From NCBI GenBank assembly GCA_018340375.1, contig JAFFJZ010000003.1, positions 22,258,001 to 22,322,000 on the forward strand: a DNA stretch of 64,000 nucleotides, written 5' to 3'. This stretch comes from Gonatopus flavifemur (taxonomy: Eukaryota > Arthropoda > Insecta > Hymenoptera > Dryinidae). Shown here piece by piece: positions 12,811 through 24,769 of this stretch. A program made the position numbers and the translations under genes. Position 1 is the stretch's first letter, and each line of letters begins with the position of its first letter. The notes under the pieces are model-generated. The model had not been told where the DNA came from and did no database searches. It saw only the letters and a list, made by a program, of their open reading frames with translations.

Positions 12811-14068
12811 TATCATTGAAGCAAGGGAAAATTTTTTACAATGTTAATAGTATACGATATCTTGAAGAATATCGAAGAGACAAAAGATTATTGCTTCTTG
12901 CTCTGATCAGACCTTGCACGTATATTGAGAAACATTATTGAATGCAATATTTATATTTATTGTTTAAAGTCGATAGCCTCGTGTGAGGAAATTAAATAGC
13001 CTCTCGAAATATTGCCCTTGGTCTTGTATTCATACATTGTGCCGCTATTATATGCGATCCGAGTAAATATCACTTCGTTTCGTGTTCTTGCGCTTTACGA
13101 TAAGAAGGTTAATTAGCTATCAACGATTGGTTGCTACTAGTAGAAGGATAAACTTCCTAGTCGGTTACCTTGGGAATCTTTTATGAGGATGACAATTACG
13201 TATGACGTGTTGCTCAATTGTTATTATCATAGAGAACAATGATTCATTTCAATACGCGTTGATTATCCATATATTTCATCTATGAAATTAATTAAAACCA
13301 AATATTGGATCAAATTCTCATTGAGTCATTGAGTCATATCAATTCATTCGATTGAAACTCTTGATTATCTGTCGTTTATCTATAATTTTCATTGTTTTCC
13401 TTTTATTTGTGTCCCATGGGATGTATTTCTACACTAAAGTAGGATGAGGGGGGGGGGGTTATCAGAACCGAATCCCTTGTGTTTTTAGTAAATAAAATTA
13501 AGAATGACTTTAAAAACCAATATCTGTTCATTCCAAAATATTCTCAAACATCTAGTCAAAATAGAACAAAACTACAAGAGAAATAAATTTTAGGAATTAG
13601 AATAAATTTTGAAAGCTCATCCCAAAGTTTTGAAATCTCCAAAGTGTTTCCTAATCTCGGACATCAACATTTTTTCTTTTATGTATCAATTATTTCCTAT
13701 TATTTAGTAAAACAACAAATAATAGTTGTGAATGTTAGACTCATCACATCAACATCATTAAAAAAATGGAAACGAAAAATCTTTTCTAACAAGCTTTCTG
13801 ACCAAATCCAAAATCCTCATCATTGTTTTGAATTGGCTGCACAGCGGGTCCTAAACATAATGCTGTATACTATTTCGCGTGGCTAAACCATTCTGGAGGG
13901 TGAAAACAGATAAAATTTCGGTAATTTTTTCAAAATAATCGAAAACATATCGGAATCTGGGGAAAATTTCTGTATTATGTATATAAGTATTGAAGTAGGG
14001 TTTTTTAATTTTTTCGAGGTGTGAACAACAAAATAGCGGCTTCTCAGTATTTTTCCCTGGACCAATAA
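12811..14068. other. No gene recognised; G11 homopolymer inside
   Basis: AT-rich with short frames only. A run of 11 G lies at 13448-13458. Confidence 0.45.
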
Positions 14069-14273
14069 CTCCGATAGCAATTTGACCTTGCTCCGATATT
14101 GTTAGGCAAGCTCGTGAAAAGATTGACGGGAGGTTACTATTTGACACTCGATAAGCATAGTACAAAACCCTTGCAGTAGAGTTGTAGCAACTTTATCTCA
14201 ACAAGGTTGTCAATAACAAGCCGAGAGCAATCGACAAGTCTGACAAGTTTATGATAAGCTCACATGTTATCTG
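14069..14273 (+). mobile_element. CCCAGATA-type repeat, copy 2
   Basis: Same family as 1328-1521. It reads CTCCGATAGCAATTTGACC, later GTAGAGTTGTAGCAAC, then CAAGGTTGTCAATAACAAG, then CTCACATGTTATCTG. Its last bases are interrupted by the element at 14274-14498. On the far side the sequence resumes as TGGGTC, completing the expected TTATCTGGG end. Confidence 0.7.
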
Positions 14274-14498
14274 CACGGAAAAAATCATTCAGCTGCAGCA
14301 GCTAAGTAGCTAGCACGGACACGGACAGCCATTAAATTGGCCCCTTCAGCTAAATTTTAGCTGTTACAGCAAAAAAAATTGCATTTGTAGTTAATTTATT
14401 TGCGGTAACAGCTAAAATTTAGCTGCAGGAGCTAATTTAATGGCTGTCCGTGTCCGTGCTAGCTACTTAGCTGCTGCAGCTAAATTAGTTTTTCCGTG
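14274..14498. mobile_element. CACGGAAAAA foldback element with CAGCTG words, inserted in copy 2
   Basis: Ends CACGGAAAAAATCATTCAGC and TAGTTTTTCCGTG form the outer inverted repeat. The arms continue as a near-perfect inverted repeat through AGCTAAGTAGCTAGCACGG and CACGGACAGCCATTAAATT (about 80 bases per arm). The centre holds further AGCTAAAATTTAGCT words. TG flanks both sides and looks like a 2-bp target duplication. It is non-coding. Confidence 0.8.
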
Positions 14499-15296
14499 TG
14501 GGTCTTCAATCGTTACTGTTAATTGTGACCTCAGACAGCAAATCATTGCCACTGGAATGTTCATGGAATTTTTATAAAACGTAGTGGCGGTTTTCTAAAC
14601 GTTCAGAAAACCTGCCAGAGACACATTTTGCTGTTAGGGATGATGTTTGTATGATACATTGAAGAAGAAGAAGTAAGGTTCCCGTACACGCTTGACACGT
14701 AACAAAACTTTTCTTTTGCTTTCTTCCGAATTTCAAACTTCCGGGCTCTGTACAGACCTAGACAAACCTTCAAAGATTCATCCCTGAGAATTTCAGACTT
14801 TTTTATGCGTTCAGTTTCGAATATTTTGGTCGGGAAAAATGCCACCTATGCGCTCGTATCCTCTTAATGGGTCAACCGAATAGTTATACACGGTTGAAAA
14901 CGGTAAACTCAAAATTCTTGTTGAAAATCAACACGAAGCAAGCATTAAAACATGAAATTGACAGATTGACAACGTCAACTCAACCTTGTTGATGTAAAAA
15001 ACTCGTATTGTTCTAAAATGAATCATATTTCCACATTACTGCCGTACAAAGCAAAAAAGCTGTAATTCCATTCGGAAAATTTCACTGCATCGAATGACAT
15101 AAACAAATTTTTTTTTTTCAAAAATTGAGGTACGGCAGAGTTTTCCATTATTTGATTTTTTACTCAAGATCTGTCCTACCTTGAGGAAAATTTGAGAATA
15201 TGAGGAGACGATTAACTGCACTGGGTTTGCAAGTGTTCTATTCACTTTCAAAATAGGGGCGGTGAAATCTTAAATCCGCCACTGCATCCATCCACT
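14499..15296. other. No gene recognised
   Basis: Short frames only. Nothing I can tie to a family. Confidence 0.45.
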
Positions 15297-15399
15297 CCCA
15301 AACAGCACATAAGTCTCAGATGTATTCATAAAAAGTTCTTTATGTAGTGTCATGATACCTCAAGGATTCTTTATGACCTCATCCTGGGATGTTGTGCTT
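15297..15399. repeat. CCCAAACAGCAC-type short element
   Basis: Starts CCCAAACAGCACATAAG and ends with GGGATGTTGTGCTT, an imperfect inverted terminus. The interior GTCTCAGATGTATTCATAAA matches the element at 44785 (GTCCCAGATGCATTCATAAA). These are copies of one short non-coding repeat. Confidence 0.55.
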
Positions 15400-15640
15400 C
15401 CTCGGCTTATATTCAAACCTACGTAATTCCGTTTATCAACAATCGTATTCAAAGCTTAATGATTGTAATATATAATTTGCTCCAATTATACCCGATAAGT
15501 ACTCTTCCAAAACACGTATCATCGACTTTATCAAAATTTCATTAAGTGTTGAAATGCCTTCAGTTTCGATTTGGAAATTAAGTAAATTTTATATCAAATG
15601 ATTACACGTGTGTAAAAGCGTCAATATGCGAAAAGATGAC

Positions 15641-15680
15641 TATATAAAAACGAAGACAGTAGAACATTTGTCATTTAAAT
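15641..15680 (+). promoter_or_regulatory. Candidate TATA-plus-initiator core promoter
   Basis: TATATAAAAA at 15641-15650 is followed by TCATTT at 15671, about 30 bases downstream. This is the spacing and initiator form (TCAKT-like) of insect core promoters. An E-box CACGTG lies just upstream at 15605. The first ATG downstream (15679) opens only a seven-codon frame, so any gene would need a splice soon after. No supporting exon was identified. Confidence 0.3.
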
Positions 15681-16022
15681 GTCGGACGTGGAGGATGATT
15701 AATATATTTTTAACTACTTTGAAGGTTGCTATTCAAATTCATCACTGTTAGAGTAATTGTCGGGTATTTTGAATGTTATCTTCAATTGATTCCACACTAA
15801 CTCGTATTTGCTGTATGATTTTTGTCAGTCTTTTCCTCCATTTTTTCAAACCTTATCAAATTACATGCACGCGTATGTGTGGATAGTTTTTTGTCTCGTT
15901 TCGTGTACAAACTCAAAAGATTTGATTTGAAACTCTCAATTCAACAAGAAACTCACGTATTTGAATGCTGACATCGTAGTTTTTTATCAGATACATCAAA
16001 TATTTGTATCACCTGCTGAGCA

Positions 16023-16185
16023 CACTGTGAAAAATTGTTTCTCGAATTTCATATAAATTCATGCGAGGCAATTCACACATAAATTTTGTATTAATTTTCA
16101 AATTTTTTTCTGAATTTCCATATGAAATGTACAGAATTATGATTTTTCATTCAATTTCATATGAATTCCAATACATTTTGCAGTG
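16023..16185. mobile_element. CACTGTGAAAAATT element with AATTTCATATGAAATT words
   Basis: Ends CACTGTGAAAAATTG and CATTTTGCAGTG are inverted, with CA on both outer sides. The interior consists of variants of GAATTTCATATGAATTC. It is non-coding and belongs with the CACTG-ended elements at 7912, 12563 and 54087. Confidence 0.65.
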
Positions 16186-16317
16186 CATTTCATCTGTCCT
16201 AGCAAATTTCCGACTATGCTTTATAGCGTAGTATTGAATGTTTTTGATATTAAAGAAAAAAAGAAACAACTTTGAATACCCATATGGAAATTGTCGGGAA
16301 TGAACAAACGACCAGTA

Positions 16318-16635
16318 CCGGTAGAGTATCAGTACAAAACTTCATAAGACAGATACGAAATTTTGTATCATGTTAACACATGTGGCCATTTCTGTTTATA
16401 TCATTGTTACAAAATTGAGAATCAGTTTGGATACAAAATTTCATATTATACCTTGTTCTACGGAATTTAATATCATTCTTGATACAAGATTTTGTATTAT
16501 TTTCACCAACGTAATAAAGCACAATTACCATTTCTCAATTGGTACCATTTGTTTGATCATAGTAACTGTTTCAATCGGAACCAAAATCAAATCCAAATTC
16601 TTCAATTCTGATAGGAATGCATGGGTTTTTTCACC
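16318..16635. repeat. GATACAAAATTTTGTATC-word repeat block
   Basis: Many degenerate copies of GATACAAAATTTTGTATC and GGTACCATTT/AACTG-like words occur over about 300 bases, ending GGGTTTTTTCACCCAGG. Its limits are uncertain. The structure resembles the other word-array elements. Confidence 0.45.
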
Positions 16636-16639
16636 CAGG

Positions 16640-18415
16640 TCAAAAACCATTTAACTGTAGAAATAAATTATATCGAGGCTAACATCTCACCTATGCCAAC
16701 TACGTCACGAGAAATATGATTTGAAGGGGCTAATAGAACGCAAGGTCGATGATTGTCGATTACAATTGCATATCTCCATTATTATTATGTTGTGCAAACC
16801 TTATAGCCACTAGACTAGCCATTACTCTAAACTGATTTCTTGTATTTATCGATTCATCTAGACACTGATCGGATAAGGAGATGGAACACGTTGAGGTAAA
16901 TCGAAATTGAATATCGCGACCAGGGTTATTGTGAGTTAATGCACGCTATGTTGTAATGAAAAAAAAGTACATCTATATTCATCGATTACTTTCAACTACG
17001 AATTATTTATTATGCATTGAATATTGTTAATTATATCCTATTCCCTTCATGTATCGCTCCAGAGTGGACGTTGTTGTTGATTTGAACGGGAGTCGTTCAC
17101 CAACCTTCATTACGATTGCTTTTCAATGTTTGGTGAGTTCCATGTTTTATAGAATGACCTTGCGTTTGACATGTTTGTTGTGTTTACTACATTCATCACT
17201 ACGGATCACAAGTTGATAGATCAATGCATACACATTTTTATAATCATATGCATATATTTATGCATCTATAAAAAATACAAGAACAGAAGGAAAATGATGG
17301 ACTCAAATGAATGTCATAATGGAGTTATCAACGACTTGATCAAGATTGTTCACCACGTTGGAGACTGGGTCCTCACGAGAGAATGATCGGTATCAAATTA
17401 CATCATTCGGCAGACATAAAACATACCAAGAACACACTACGTTTTCAAATATAAAAAACTAAGACCAAGAAGAAGAAGAAGTGGGGTCATCAATTATCGT
17501 GAAGGGCACGCGACGAGCGGATGAATAGAGCCGAATGGTTTTAAAGCAGCACATCATGACTTCTCGATGAGGAAGTTACTATGATATTTTACGCCTCTTC
17601 TCTTCGGTTTTGGTACATATGAATTTACTTTTTTTCACTATGAAACTTGGAAAACATTTTATCTTGATTTATTCTCATCTTAGTGAAAATATCCCAGACA
17701 GGACAGGAAGTTATCTGAATCTTTCGAGAACGTGGCCTTGGTCCTACGAGTCTTGGTTTCCAAAAAGTACATTTTCCAAATCTCTGAAGCACCTTCAATT
17801 TTGATGCACTTGAATAACGCTATTAATGAAACACTATTTTCTGCATAAAAATTATTCAAGCTCAACTATATTTCAGTCTGACTGAAGTGACTGGAGACAC
17901 AACTTATGTTGAAATGACCTAAATACATGATTCTGTGTAACATAACACAATCTAAACTCTGAATACATTGTGACTGGAAGCCTTGATTTTAGATACAACA
18001 TTAGTTTGCAGTATCGATCGTCTATCCATTTCATTCAGTTATGATTTTATATGCTGAATTTTCTTCACGCAGAGTTTTTATAGTTTGCTTCACATTTGTT
18101 TACAATTCTGAACGAAGAAACAATAATCCTCTGAATGCAAGGATTTTGATCGGATGCACTATGATTCTGCTCATGAAGAAATTGTCATTAGATACCATAT
18201 AATACTCTTCATGAAAACCACACAGACAATAAAATTATATTAAACGAAGAGAAATGAAAGAGATTTGGCAAGATTATTTTAAAATGAACTACATTCCCAG
18301 CCACTTTAGTGTAGTCTTAATCGATCAGGACAATTTTTCATTCATTCATTCCTCTCTGAGCAGGTTCAATATCATCTGTTTCATCATTCGCTCACGATTC
18401 TGGTTGGGCAATAAT
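16640..18415. other. No gene recognised
   Basis: AT-rich. No open frame with recognisable motifs and no clear repeat structure. Confidence 0.45.
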
Positions 18416-18459
18416 CTATAGTACACTAGCATTAGTAGTACTACTACCTTAAATATCAA

Positions 18460-18537
18460 TAGATATCAGAAGATTTCGATCTGAAGAGATCGGCATATAT
18501 CTCATCAAATCTAATCTTTTTTCTCGGGGACTTTTTC
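18460..18537. repeat. AGATCT-word element fragment
   Basis: Contains GATATCAGAAGATTTCGATC, GAAGAGATCGGCATATATCTC and the terminal ATCTTTTTTCTCGGG. This matches the right end of the elements at 21994 and 49551. The left part is lost or too diverged to see. Confidence 0.5.
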
Positions 18538-19265
18538 TGAAAAACCCTTGAATTTCCACACTGATGATACAATTCACAAGTTTCTCCGAATTGCTCTTAT
18601 TTATTCAAATATTTCATCGATGTAATTATTACAGAATTTTTTCGTACATGTCATTCCTCGTATTTGGTATAAACGGAAAAATTCTGAAGAATCGGAAATA
18701 TACGGATGTTCTTTATCATTTTGTAGACTAGGCTAGACTCAAGGCTAGACGATTATTTCTGCAACAAAATAATAGCTGATGATATTCTTACTCACTGTCG
18801 TCTACTTTACACTTCAATCACTTTATGTCACAAAATGGACAAAGACATTGAAAGCGCGCTTTTACGTATTCCGATGATTTGGATTTTCAGAAATCTTTCT
18901 AGCTTCAATCCAATCATAAGTAAAATCTCTTTGCTCTATTTAGCACACGTTTTATCTGATATTAATGAATATTCTCACATGGTTAGAACATAACCTGAAA
19001 TGATATCTAGAAACAAAAAACACAATTCGTGATTAACAAGTAGTATTGAAAATATATGCAATCAAATAACGCGTCAAGCAATTAATATTGATGGCTGCAT
19101 AAAAATCTGAAGGTTATCCGATAAGACGAGTCATCTTATCACAATATCATCGTCGGTCATATCGATTCAACGCTAGCTCGCGTATCGTCATTCGACACAG
19201 GCTGTGTACTTGTTGCTTTTACAACTTGAACGGTTCATCATTCCGTCCTCTATTTAACGACTATC

Positions 19266-19300
19266 TATATAAGGACGTAATATTTCAACATTCGCTCGCT
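19266..19300 (+). promoter_or_regulatory. Candidate TATA-box promoter
   Basis: TATATAAGG at 19266-19274 lies 25-30 bases upstream of a CAACATTCGCTCGCTC stretch, in locally richer sequence. It resembles a TATA-dependent insect promoter. The nearest ATG (19308) opens a short frame of about 20 codons. There is no recognisable exon. Confidence 0.25.
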
Positions 19301-19309
19301 CTTGGAATG

Positions 19310-21600
19310 ACAATCAACAACGAATATCAATACTCTTCTGATACCTTTTATCTATCTTATACTATCTGAAATTTTCAAACATTATTTCAACATTTGGTAA
19401 ATCATCGATTAAACGTTATACCATTATTACAAATTGATTCAAGAATTTGTTCAAGGTCACGGTAATTCCAATCGTATCAATTTTTCAGTGTTGAATAATC
19501 AATAATATTGACTTCAACATACGTTCAATATCATTGTGATACGAGAATGTAAATCAAACATGTTCTAGAACCGAAGAACAATCGCATTACGATTGATATC
19601 GTGAGCAATTAAACGCTTAGCCCGTGGAACAAAATCTGTGCATTCAATAATTGCATAGATTTTTTTTCAATTCATCGTCCAGGAAATAAAAGCAGATTTT
19701 ATGTATTTGGGGGTCAAAGTCTCTTACGTATCATTCGCGTATGAAGGATGTCTCGAGGTGAAGATTATAGAAAACTGTATTAAATAACATCACAAACAGG
19801 AAGTCATCAATGTTCAATGTGTTTTTTTTTTGCTTCATACGATGTGTTACTGGAATTCAATTAATTCGATATTCGATGCAAACGAGGAGAGAAGGAGACA
19901 ACAAAAAATCAAATATTATCGTGATATGATAAGGATATCGAATCGATATTTTTTCAAAGATCGAATCTCACTTCACGAAGATCACGAAGGCATTCCTAAA
20001 GGCGAACGTATACGTTGTTGCGATCTCATACGTAATACTTGCAGCAAAAGTGTCTATTTTAACTTGACGTAATGATGCAATAATGTATGACCTTGACTCG
20101 GTATTTTGCTATGAAACTTTTTTACCTTAGATTGCTTCTTATTTCTACAATGTCATTTGTTCCAAATGCTATTATTTCTAGTTCTCAAAAATACTTGATT
20201 CGCGAATAATCAAATTTTTTTCCGGAAAATTATAGTTCGAGTGCGTATGATTCACGACTCGAGTTATGATTTATGATTCAAAGTCAGACGAAAATAAATG
20301 GATATGATTTATATCGTTGTATATCATTAAAGAAGAAGAAGAAGAATTTTTCAAGTTCAATGCAATATGAAAGATTTTCCCACGAAATACGAATCGCTAA
20401 GCAATCGGTTACATATATTGCAGACTTTTGTGTAATATCTTTGAACTTTTTGAACGTTTTTCTCAACACTCGTTTGACATTTTCTAATTGAACGTATGTC
20501 TGTTCAGATGATCTTTCATGAGTTTGATTTTTGTCATGAAATTTTGCACGAATTGCGAACATGAAATTTCGTGTTATTTTTACACTTCCGTTGAATGGTA
20601 ATACTGAGAATGATAATGGAATATAACGCCCGATATCGCATGCCTTATCATTGAATATTACAAAATTCAATACCAATATTGACAGAAGATTTGAAGTTCT
20701 CTTCTCTGAATATCGTGTTCTGGATATGATATGCAAAAAAAAAAACGTGATATCAATCTTATAAACAATGAATGTTCAATTTTTGCAAGAATTTAATTCG
20801 AAATCAAATGCTCTCACGATCAGAAAAATCAATCCACGTTCCATGTGATTGCATCGGGAAAGACTGCAATGAAATTTATATCAAATTTCATGCCGATCGA
20901 TTGATAACAAATTTAACCTTCTGTATTAAAATTCTTTGATTATGTATTTTGAAAAAAAGTTCATATCCAGACGAAAAGAGAGAAACACTTGTTTTTAGCA
21001 TTATTAACGACTTGTTGGTAGTCGCTGTGTATCGAATTAATCGCCTTCTTCGACCATTCATGAACCAATTGGAGTTTCTACGTAAACTCAAAATTTAAAT
21101 TCTAATAGCTTGAATTTTGATACCACGTATTTTAGAGAAAAAATTGTTTCTACAAAAGCAATTCGAGTCCTTCTAAATTTTGAATCACTTTATACGTTAA
21201 ACTTCGATGACCTTGCCAGCGTGATTGGATTTGACTTAATCTATCAATCGTGCGACTTCCATGTGTAATCACTCGATAGATAAGCCTAAATAACGATAAA
21301 TTTGATTGTTTTTTCCGCTATTATTAACATGTTATTTCACGTCAATCATTCGCTTATCGGTCGAATAAGCCACTTCGGGTAGAAAAATGTTTGACCAAAT
21401 CTTGTTCTCCCTGTTTCTCTCTCGCTTTCTTTATCTGCCGACTTTTTCAACATCGAGATAAAAAAAAAGAAGTACGATCTCCCGAACTCTTATCGTCAAT
21501 AAAAATCGAATTAGACGCAAAAAATTTGAAATTTACATTAGAAGTGTATACGATAGCGATGAGACAAAGAGAACAAATATAATATATCGGAGGGAAAATA
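19310..21600. other. No gene recognised
   Basis: Contains 80- to 150-codon open frames on either strand. None has a recognisable domain, signal peptide or codon pattern, and splice context is not evident. Confidence 0.4.
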
Positions 21601-21604
21601 AATA

Positions 21605-21760
21605 AACGATAACGGAAAGTGAGAGGAACAAATGTCGCTTGACATTGGCGCGGAGTGGCCGATAATAAGTGTTTGCACTTTGTCGGCTCAAGGTCCTCTG
21701 CTCTTTGATTCGTTCCCCTCCTCTCCCTTGAATCAGAAAAACCGGTCATGCTCCCAAGAG
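21605..21760. repeat. Duplicated conserved block, copy 1
   Basis: Shares AACGGAAAGTGAGARGAA, CGSTTGACATTG, then TGGCYGATAATAARTG and a 30-base identical core (21670-21699) with the block at 25985-26165. The core contains TTTGCACTTTGTCGG and TCAAGGTC. The two copies differ by indels that are not multiples of three, so the conservation is unlikely to be protein-coding. TCAAGGTC resembles FTZ-F1/ERR-type nuclear receptor half sites. It could be an unclassified SINE-like repeat, a duplicated promoter or an RNA gene. Confidence 0.6.
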
Positions 21761-21993
21761 TACATTGCCACTGTTATTTATGTTTTTTTCCTCTTTATTC
21801 TTAGTCTCCAGATTACAAACATCCGGGAATCTGAGGGATCTTCCGTCGTTAATTGTCTCGTGAGTTTCCATATATTTCATTCGAAAGTAACATGATATTC
21901 TTCACCATTGAATTAATCAGGAATTGGGGAAAGGAAGATATAAAAAAGGTGATGTCGTGGCATTCAGATTTTGTTACACGGTGAAAACTAATT

Positions 21994-22291
21994 TCTCGAA
22001 AGAAAAAGATTAGATCTAACGAGATCCGAGTAGATCTCATCGGATCTAAGTTTTAGCAAAAATCTCCACAAATCTGTTCATATCTACTCACATCTGAACA
22101 TCTCAACTTAGGCAACGATCTTTGGAGTCTTCTGATATCTACTCATTTCTGAAAGGAATCCTGAAAAATATAGGAGAATTCAAAAAGATTCCTGGAGATC
22201 TCTGTGAATCTCCATACATCTTTTTTGCTAAAATTCAAATCTGAAGAGGTCTACCTAGACCTCAGTAGATCTGATCCCTGTTTTTCTCGGG
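21994..22291. mobile_element. AGATCT-word element, uninterrupted copy
   Basis: Begins TCTCGAAAGAAAAAGATTAG and ends GATCCCTGTTTTTCTCGGG, imperfect inverted termini of the CCCGAGAAAAA type. The interior holds AGATCTCATCGGATCTAAG, CAAAAATCTCCACAAATCTG and TTCCTGGAGATCTCTGTG. It is collinear with the split copy at 48654-49859 and serves as its empty-site comparison. It is non-coding. Confidence 0.75.
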
Positions 22292-22732
22292 TTGTTGGGA
22301 GGCCTGCCATTGATTGGGAATTACCACCGATTTGTAACGGATGAGATTATTTATCTGAATTTGGTTTTGACAGTGCACGAGGAAACAAAATTGGTGAAAT
22401 TCATTGTGTTCCCGAGTTGCAATTTTACAGTAGCTGCCCTCCACTCGGTATGTTCGATGTGTAATCAGACCCTGATCGTCACCTGGTGGAGTGTTTGATG
22501 CAAGTGCTCGATCGGGGTTGCTTGAATTCACTCAACGGAAGTTTATTTACATTTGACATTACAACGCATCTGTATTTTCGAATATTCACAGGGACTTCCA
22601 TTCAAAACTTCAATTCTGAATTACTAAAGGAATGAATAATAACAAAAACCAACAAATGCAACAACCAAATTTTATTGTTTCTATTTAACTACGAAATTTC
22701 CATATTTTTATTCAAACATAAAGTACGGCCTA

Positions 22733-22953
22733 TCCCAGATAAGATGTAAGCTTGTCTTCAGCTTGTCAGACTTGCCATTCAATTGTTTTTGACTTGTTAT
22801 TGAAAATCTTGTCAGTGCGAGGTTGCTATAATACAACTGTGCTGCAAGGGGTTTGTGAGCTTGTGCCCTTGTCGTGTGTCAACTAGAAGCTTATGTCAAC
22901 CATGTCACACTATTGCCCGATAACATTGCAGCAAGGTCAAATTGTTATCTCGG
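22733..22953 (-). mobile_element. CCCAGATA-type repeat, copy 3
   Basis: Read on the minus strand it runs CCGAGATAACAATTTGACC, then TTGACATAAGCTTCTAG, then CAGCACAGTTGTA, then TTTTCAATAACAAGTC, and ends CTTACATCTTATCTGGGA. The order matches copies 1 and 2. TA/TG dinucleotides flank it. Confidence 0.7.
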
Positions 22954-22984
22954 ATGTTATCGAAGATGGAATAGAATATCAGCT

Positions 22985-23225
22985 CGTACAACACAACCAC
23001 TGTGGAAACAAGAGAGTCATAAGGAGGAGTCTCCCGTTGAGGCAACGGAGAGGTGATGGAGAAATGTCCGCTGTATTTTTCAATAAAATTTATATTGATA
23101 GATTTACATAACCAAATCTGAATATATTAATCTACTCATATGAATTTCATTGAAAACACAGGGGACGGAATCCTTTAATCGCCTCTCCATCATTGCTTCA
23201 ACGGAGACTCTCCCTCATTTCTTCG
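22985..23225. repeat. Inverted-repeat block with GGAGAGGCGATT / AATCGCCTCTCC arms
   Basis: GGAGTCTCCCGTTGAGGCAA near 23030 is mirrored by TTGCTTCAACGGAGACTC near 23195. The central sequence is AT-rich. It probably belongs to the CCACGTGG-word family that follows it. Confidence 0.4.
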
Positions 23226-23324
23226 GTTTCCATTCTTCTACCAATTTTTCACTTCCATTTCACCTCAGTCCCAGATAGAGGATCGATGGTTGTGGTGTAA
23301 GGAGTCAACTGGCAGTTTCAATTA

Positions 23325-23557
23325 CCCTAACAGCACTCCCAACGATTTCCACATCGCATCTTCGTAGACTCTACGTGGATAAATGGTGGAAATGGATACA
23401 AGGTGGATGAACAAAGATGCTACGTACAACACTACCACCGATCCCTGGACATCTCTCAGTCGCCTCTTCGTTCATCCACCTTGTATCCACGTCCCCCTTT
23501 TATCCACCTCGCTTCCACGGGAATGCGACGTGGACATCGAGAGGTGTGCTGTTAGGG
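23325..23557. mobile_element. CCACGTGG-word foldback element, copy 1
   Basis: Ends CCCTAACAGCACTCCC and GGTGTGCTGTTAGGG are inverted repeats. The arms hold mirrored words: CTACGTGGATAAATGGTGG, ATGGATACAAGGTGGATGAA and their complements CTTCGTTCATCCACCTTGTA and TTTTATCCACCTCGC. Other copies or fragments are at 30938, 51433, 58515 and 63836. It is non-coding. Confidence 0.7.
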
Positions 23558-23908
23558 AGGTAATGTAGAGGAAACGTAGAAATGTCCGGTAGAGTACGGA
23601 TAACATTGCACCTTATCATTCTTTCAAAGAAATTCTCCATTACTTTTTCGCACACTCAGGGATCAATTTTGGCAATAACAGTAACCCTGTAAAAAAATTT
23701 GTGTAAAATTATACAACATTTGAACATCAAAATGCGAATTTTCAGTAGGAATTATGATAAAATTTCTCCTATAATTATAATTTATGTGAAACGTATAAAA
23801 AAAATAATTGTGGAAGTTTTTCTAAAATCATTGTGGCAGCAAAATTCTTCTACGCATGCGATGCATCCTCGCCATGCGACGTTTTGAGGACATGTTCAAT
23901 AAAGGTGT

Positions 23909-24216
23909 CCCACACAGCACTTTTGGTCTTCAAGATATCTCGAGGAACTGTACAGAAAAGTTTAAGAAGTCTTATGCAACATGAAGAGATGTTCTCAAGA
24001 TGTCTGAAATAGTTCTTACTGCTGGAAGAAATTTGAAAGATATCTTTTAGAAGATCTACAACTCTTCTTCCGAGATTATATCTTTTAGACATCATATAGA
24101 AATCTTGTAGAAGTAAGAGCTGATTTAGATCTCTTAAAAATATCTTTTTATGTTGCATAAGACTTCTTAAATTTGATTGACTTGAGATATCTTTTGGAAC
24201 TGAAATGCTGTGTGGA
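23909..24216. mobile_element. CCCACACAGCA element with AGATATCTT words
   Basis: Termini CCCACACAGCACTTTTGG and TGAAATGCTGTGTGG are inverted. Mirrored inner arms include TTTAAGAAGTCTTATGCAAC at one side and GTTGCATAAGACTTCTTAAA at the other. The interior is rich in AGATATCTTTTAGAAGATC-like words. It is non-coding. Confidence 0.7.
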
Positions 24217-24507
24217 ATGTATATGTTAATAAAGGTTAGTTTTCATGAAAGTAAGTTTGGCAAAAATAATAAGAACGTCCCGTGTTAGATGAAAGAACGT
24301 AATGGAAACGTGTTGAGGTGTATCAAAGATGAAGATTTTATGTACGTCTCAAAAAAGGTTATGTTCACAAATCGTCCTGAGAACTTTCTACGCTGCCTGG
24401 AATCATCTTTTAACTTGATATCCTATTTTCACCAATTATTCTTGCCGTGGGCCAAGTAGTTTCGCCATGAGCATTGATAGGTTAATATTTCATCTCCACT
24501 TCGTATA

Positions 24508-24762
24508 CAGAGAGATGGGAATGGTAATATTTACCATGCTAACATAGTATTAGGTCTTATTTTATATGAAATCGTAATTTTTACTATGTAAGAATAGAAT
24601 TCTTTACCATCTTTTTGGTGATAAAATATATGTAGCATAGTAATGATTACCAAAAAAATTGTAAATAATTCTATTCTCACATAGTAACAATTATGATTTT
24701 ATATAAAATGAGACCAAATACTATGTTAGCATGGTAAATATTACAATTTTGTTTTTTCCGTG
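24508..24762. mobile_element. Foldback element with CATGCTAACATAGTA arms, TA-flanked
   Basis: GTAATATTTACCATGCTAAC and its complement form arms of about 90 bases, which continue through AACATAGTATTAGGTCT and TAAGAATAGAATT. The right terminus is TTTTTTCCGTG and the left is the diverged CAGAGAGATGG. TA flanks both ends. A minus-strand open frame runs into it, which argues against that frame being coding. Confidence 0.75.
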
Positions 24763-24769
24763 TATAATA

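Noticed and set aside
13448..13458. Homopolymer runs (also C16 at 46105-46120 and G10 at 52540-52549) as functional G-quadruplex sites
   Set aside because: Simple runs of this kind are common slippage products, and sequencing length errors are likely. No supporting context.
20284..20736. 150-codon minus-strand open frame
   Set aside because: Composition follows the AT-rich base composition (Phe, Ile, Lys, Asn). It ends in a poly-Phe stretch from a GAA-rich tract. No motif.
21670..21699. TTTGCACTTTGTCGG core as a microRNA of the miR-92 type
   Set aside because: It differs from the miR-92 seed context as I know it, and no fold-back precursor arm is visible next to it.
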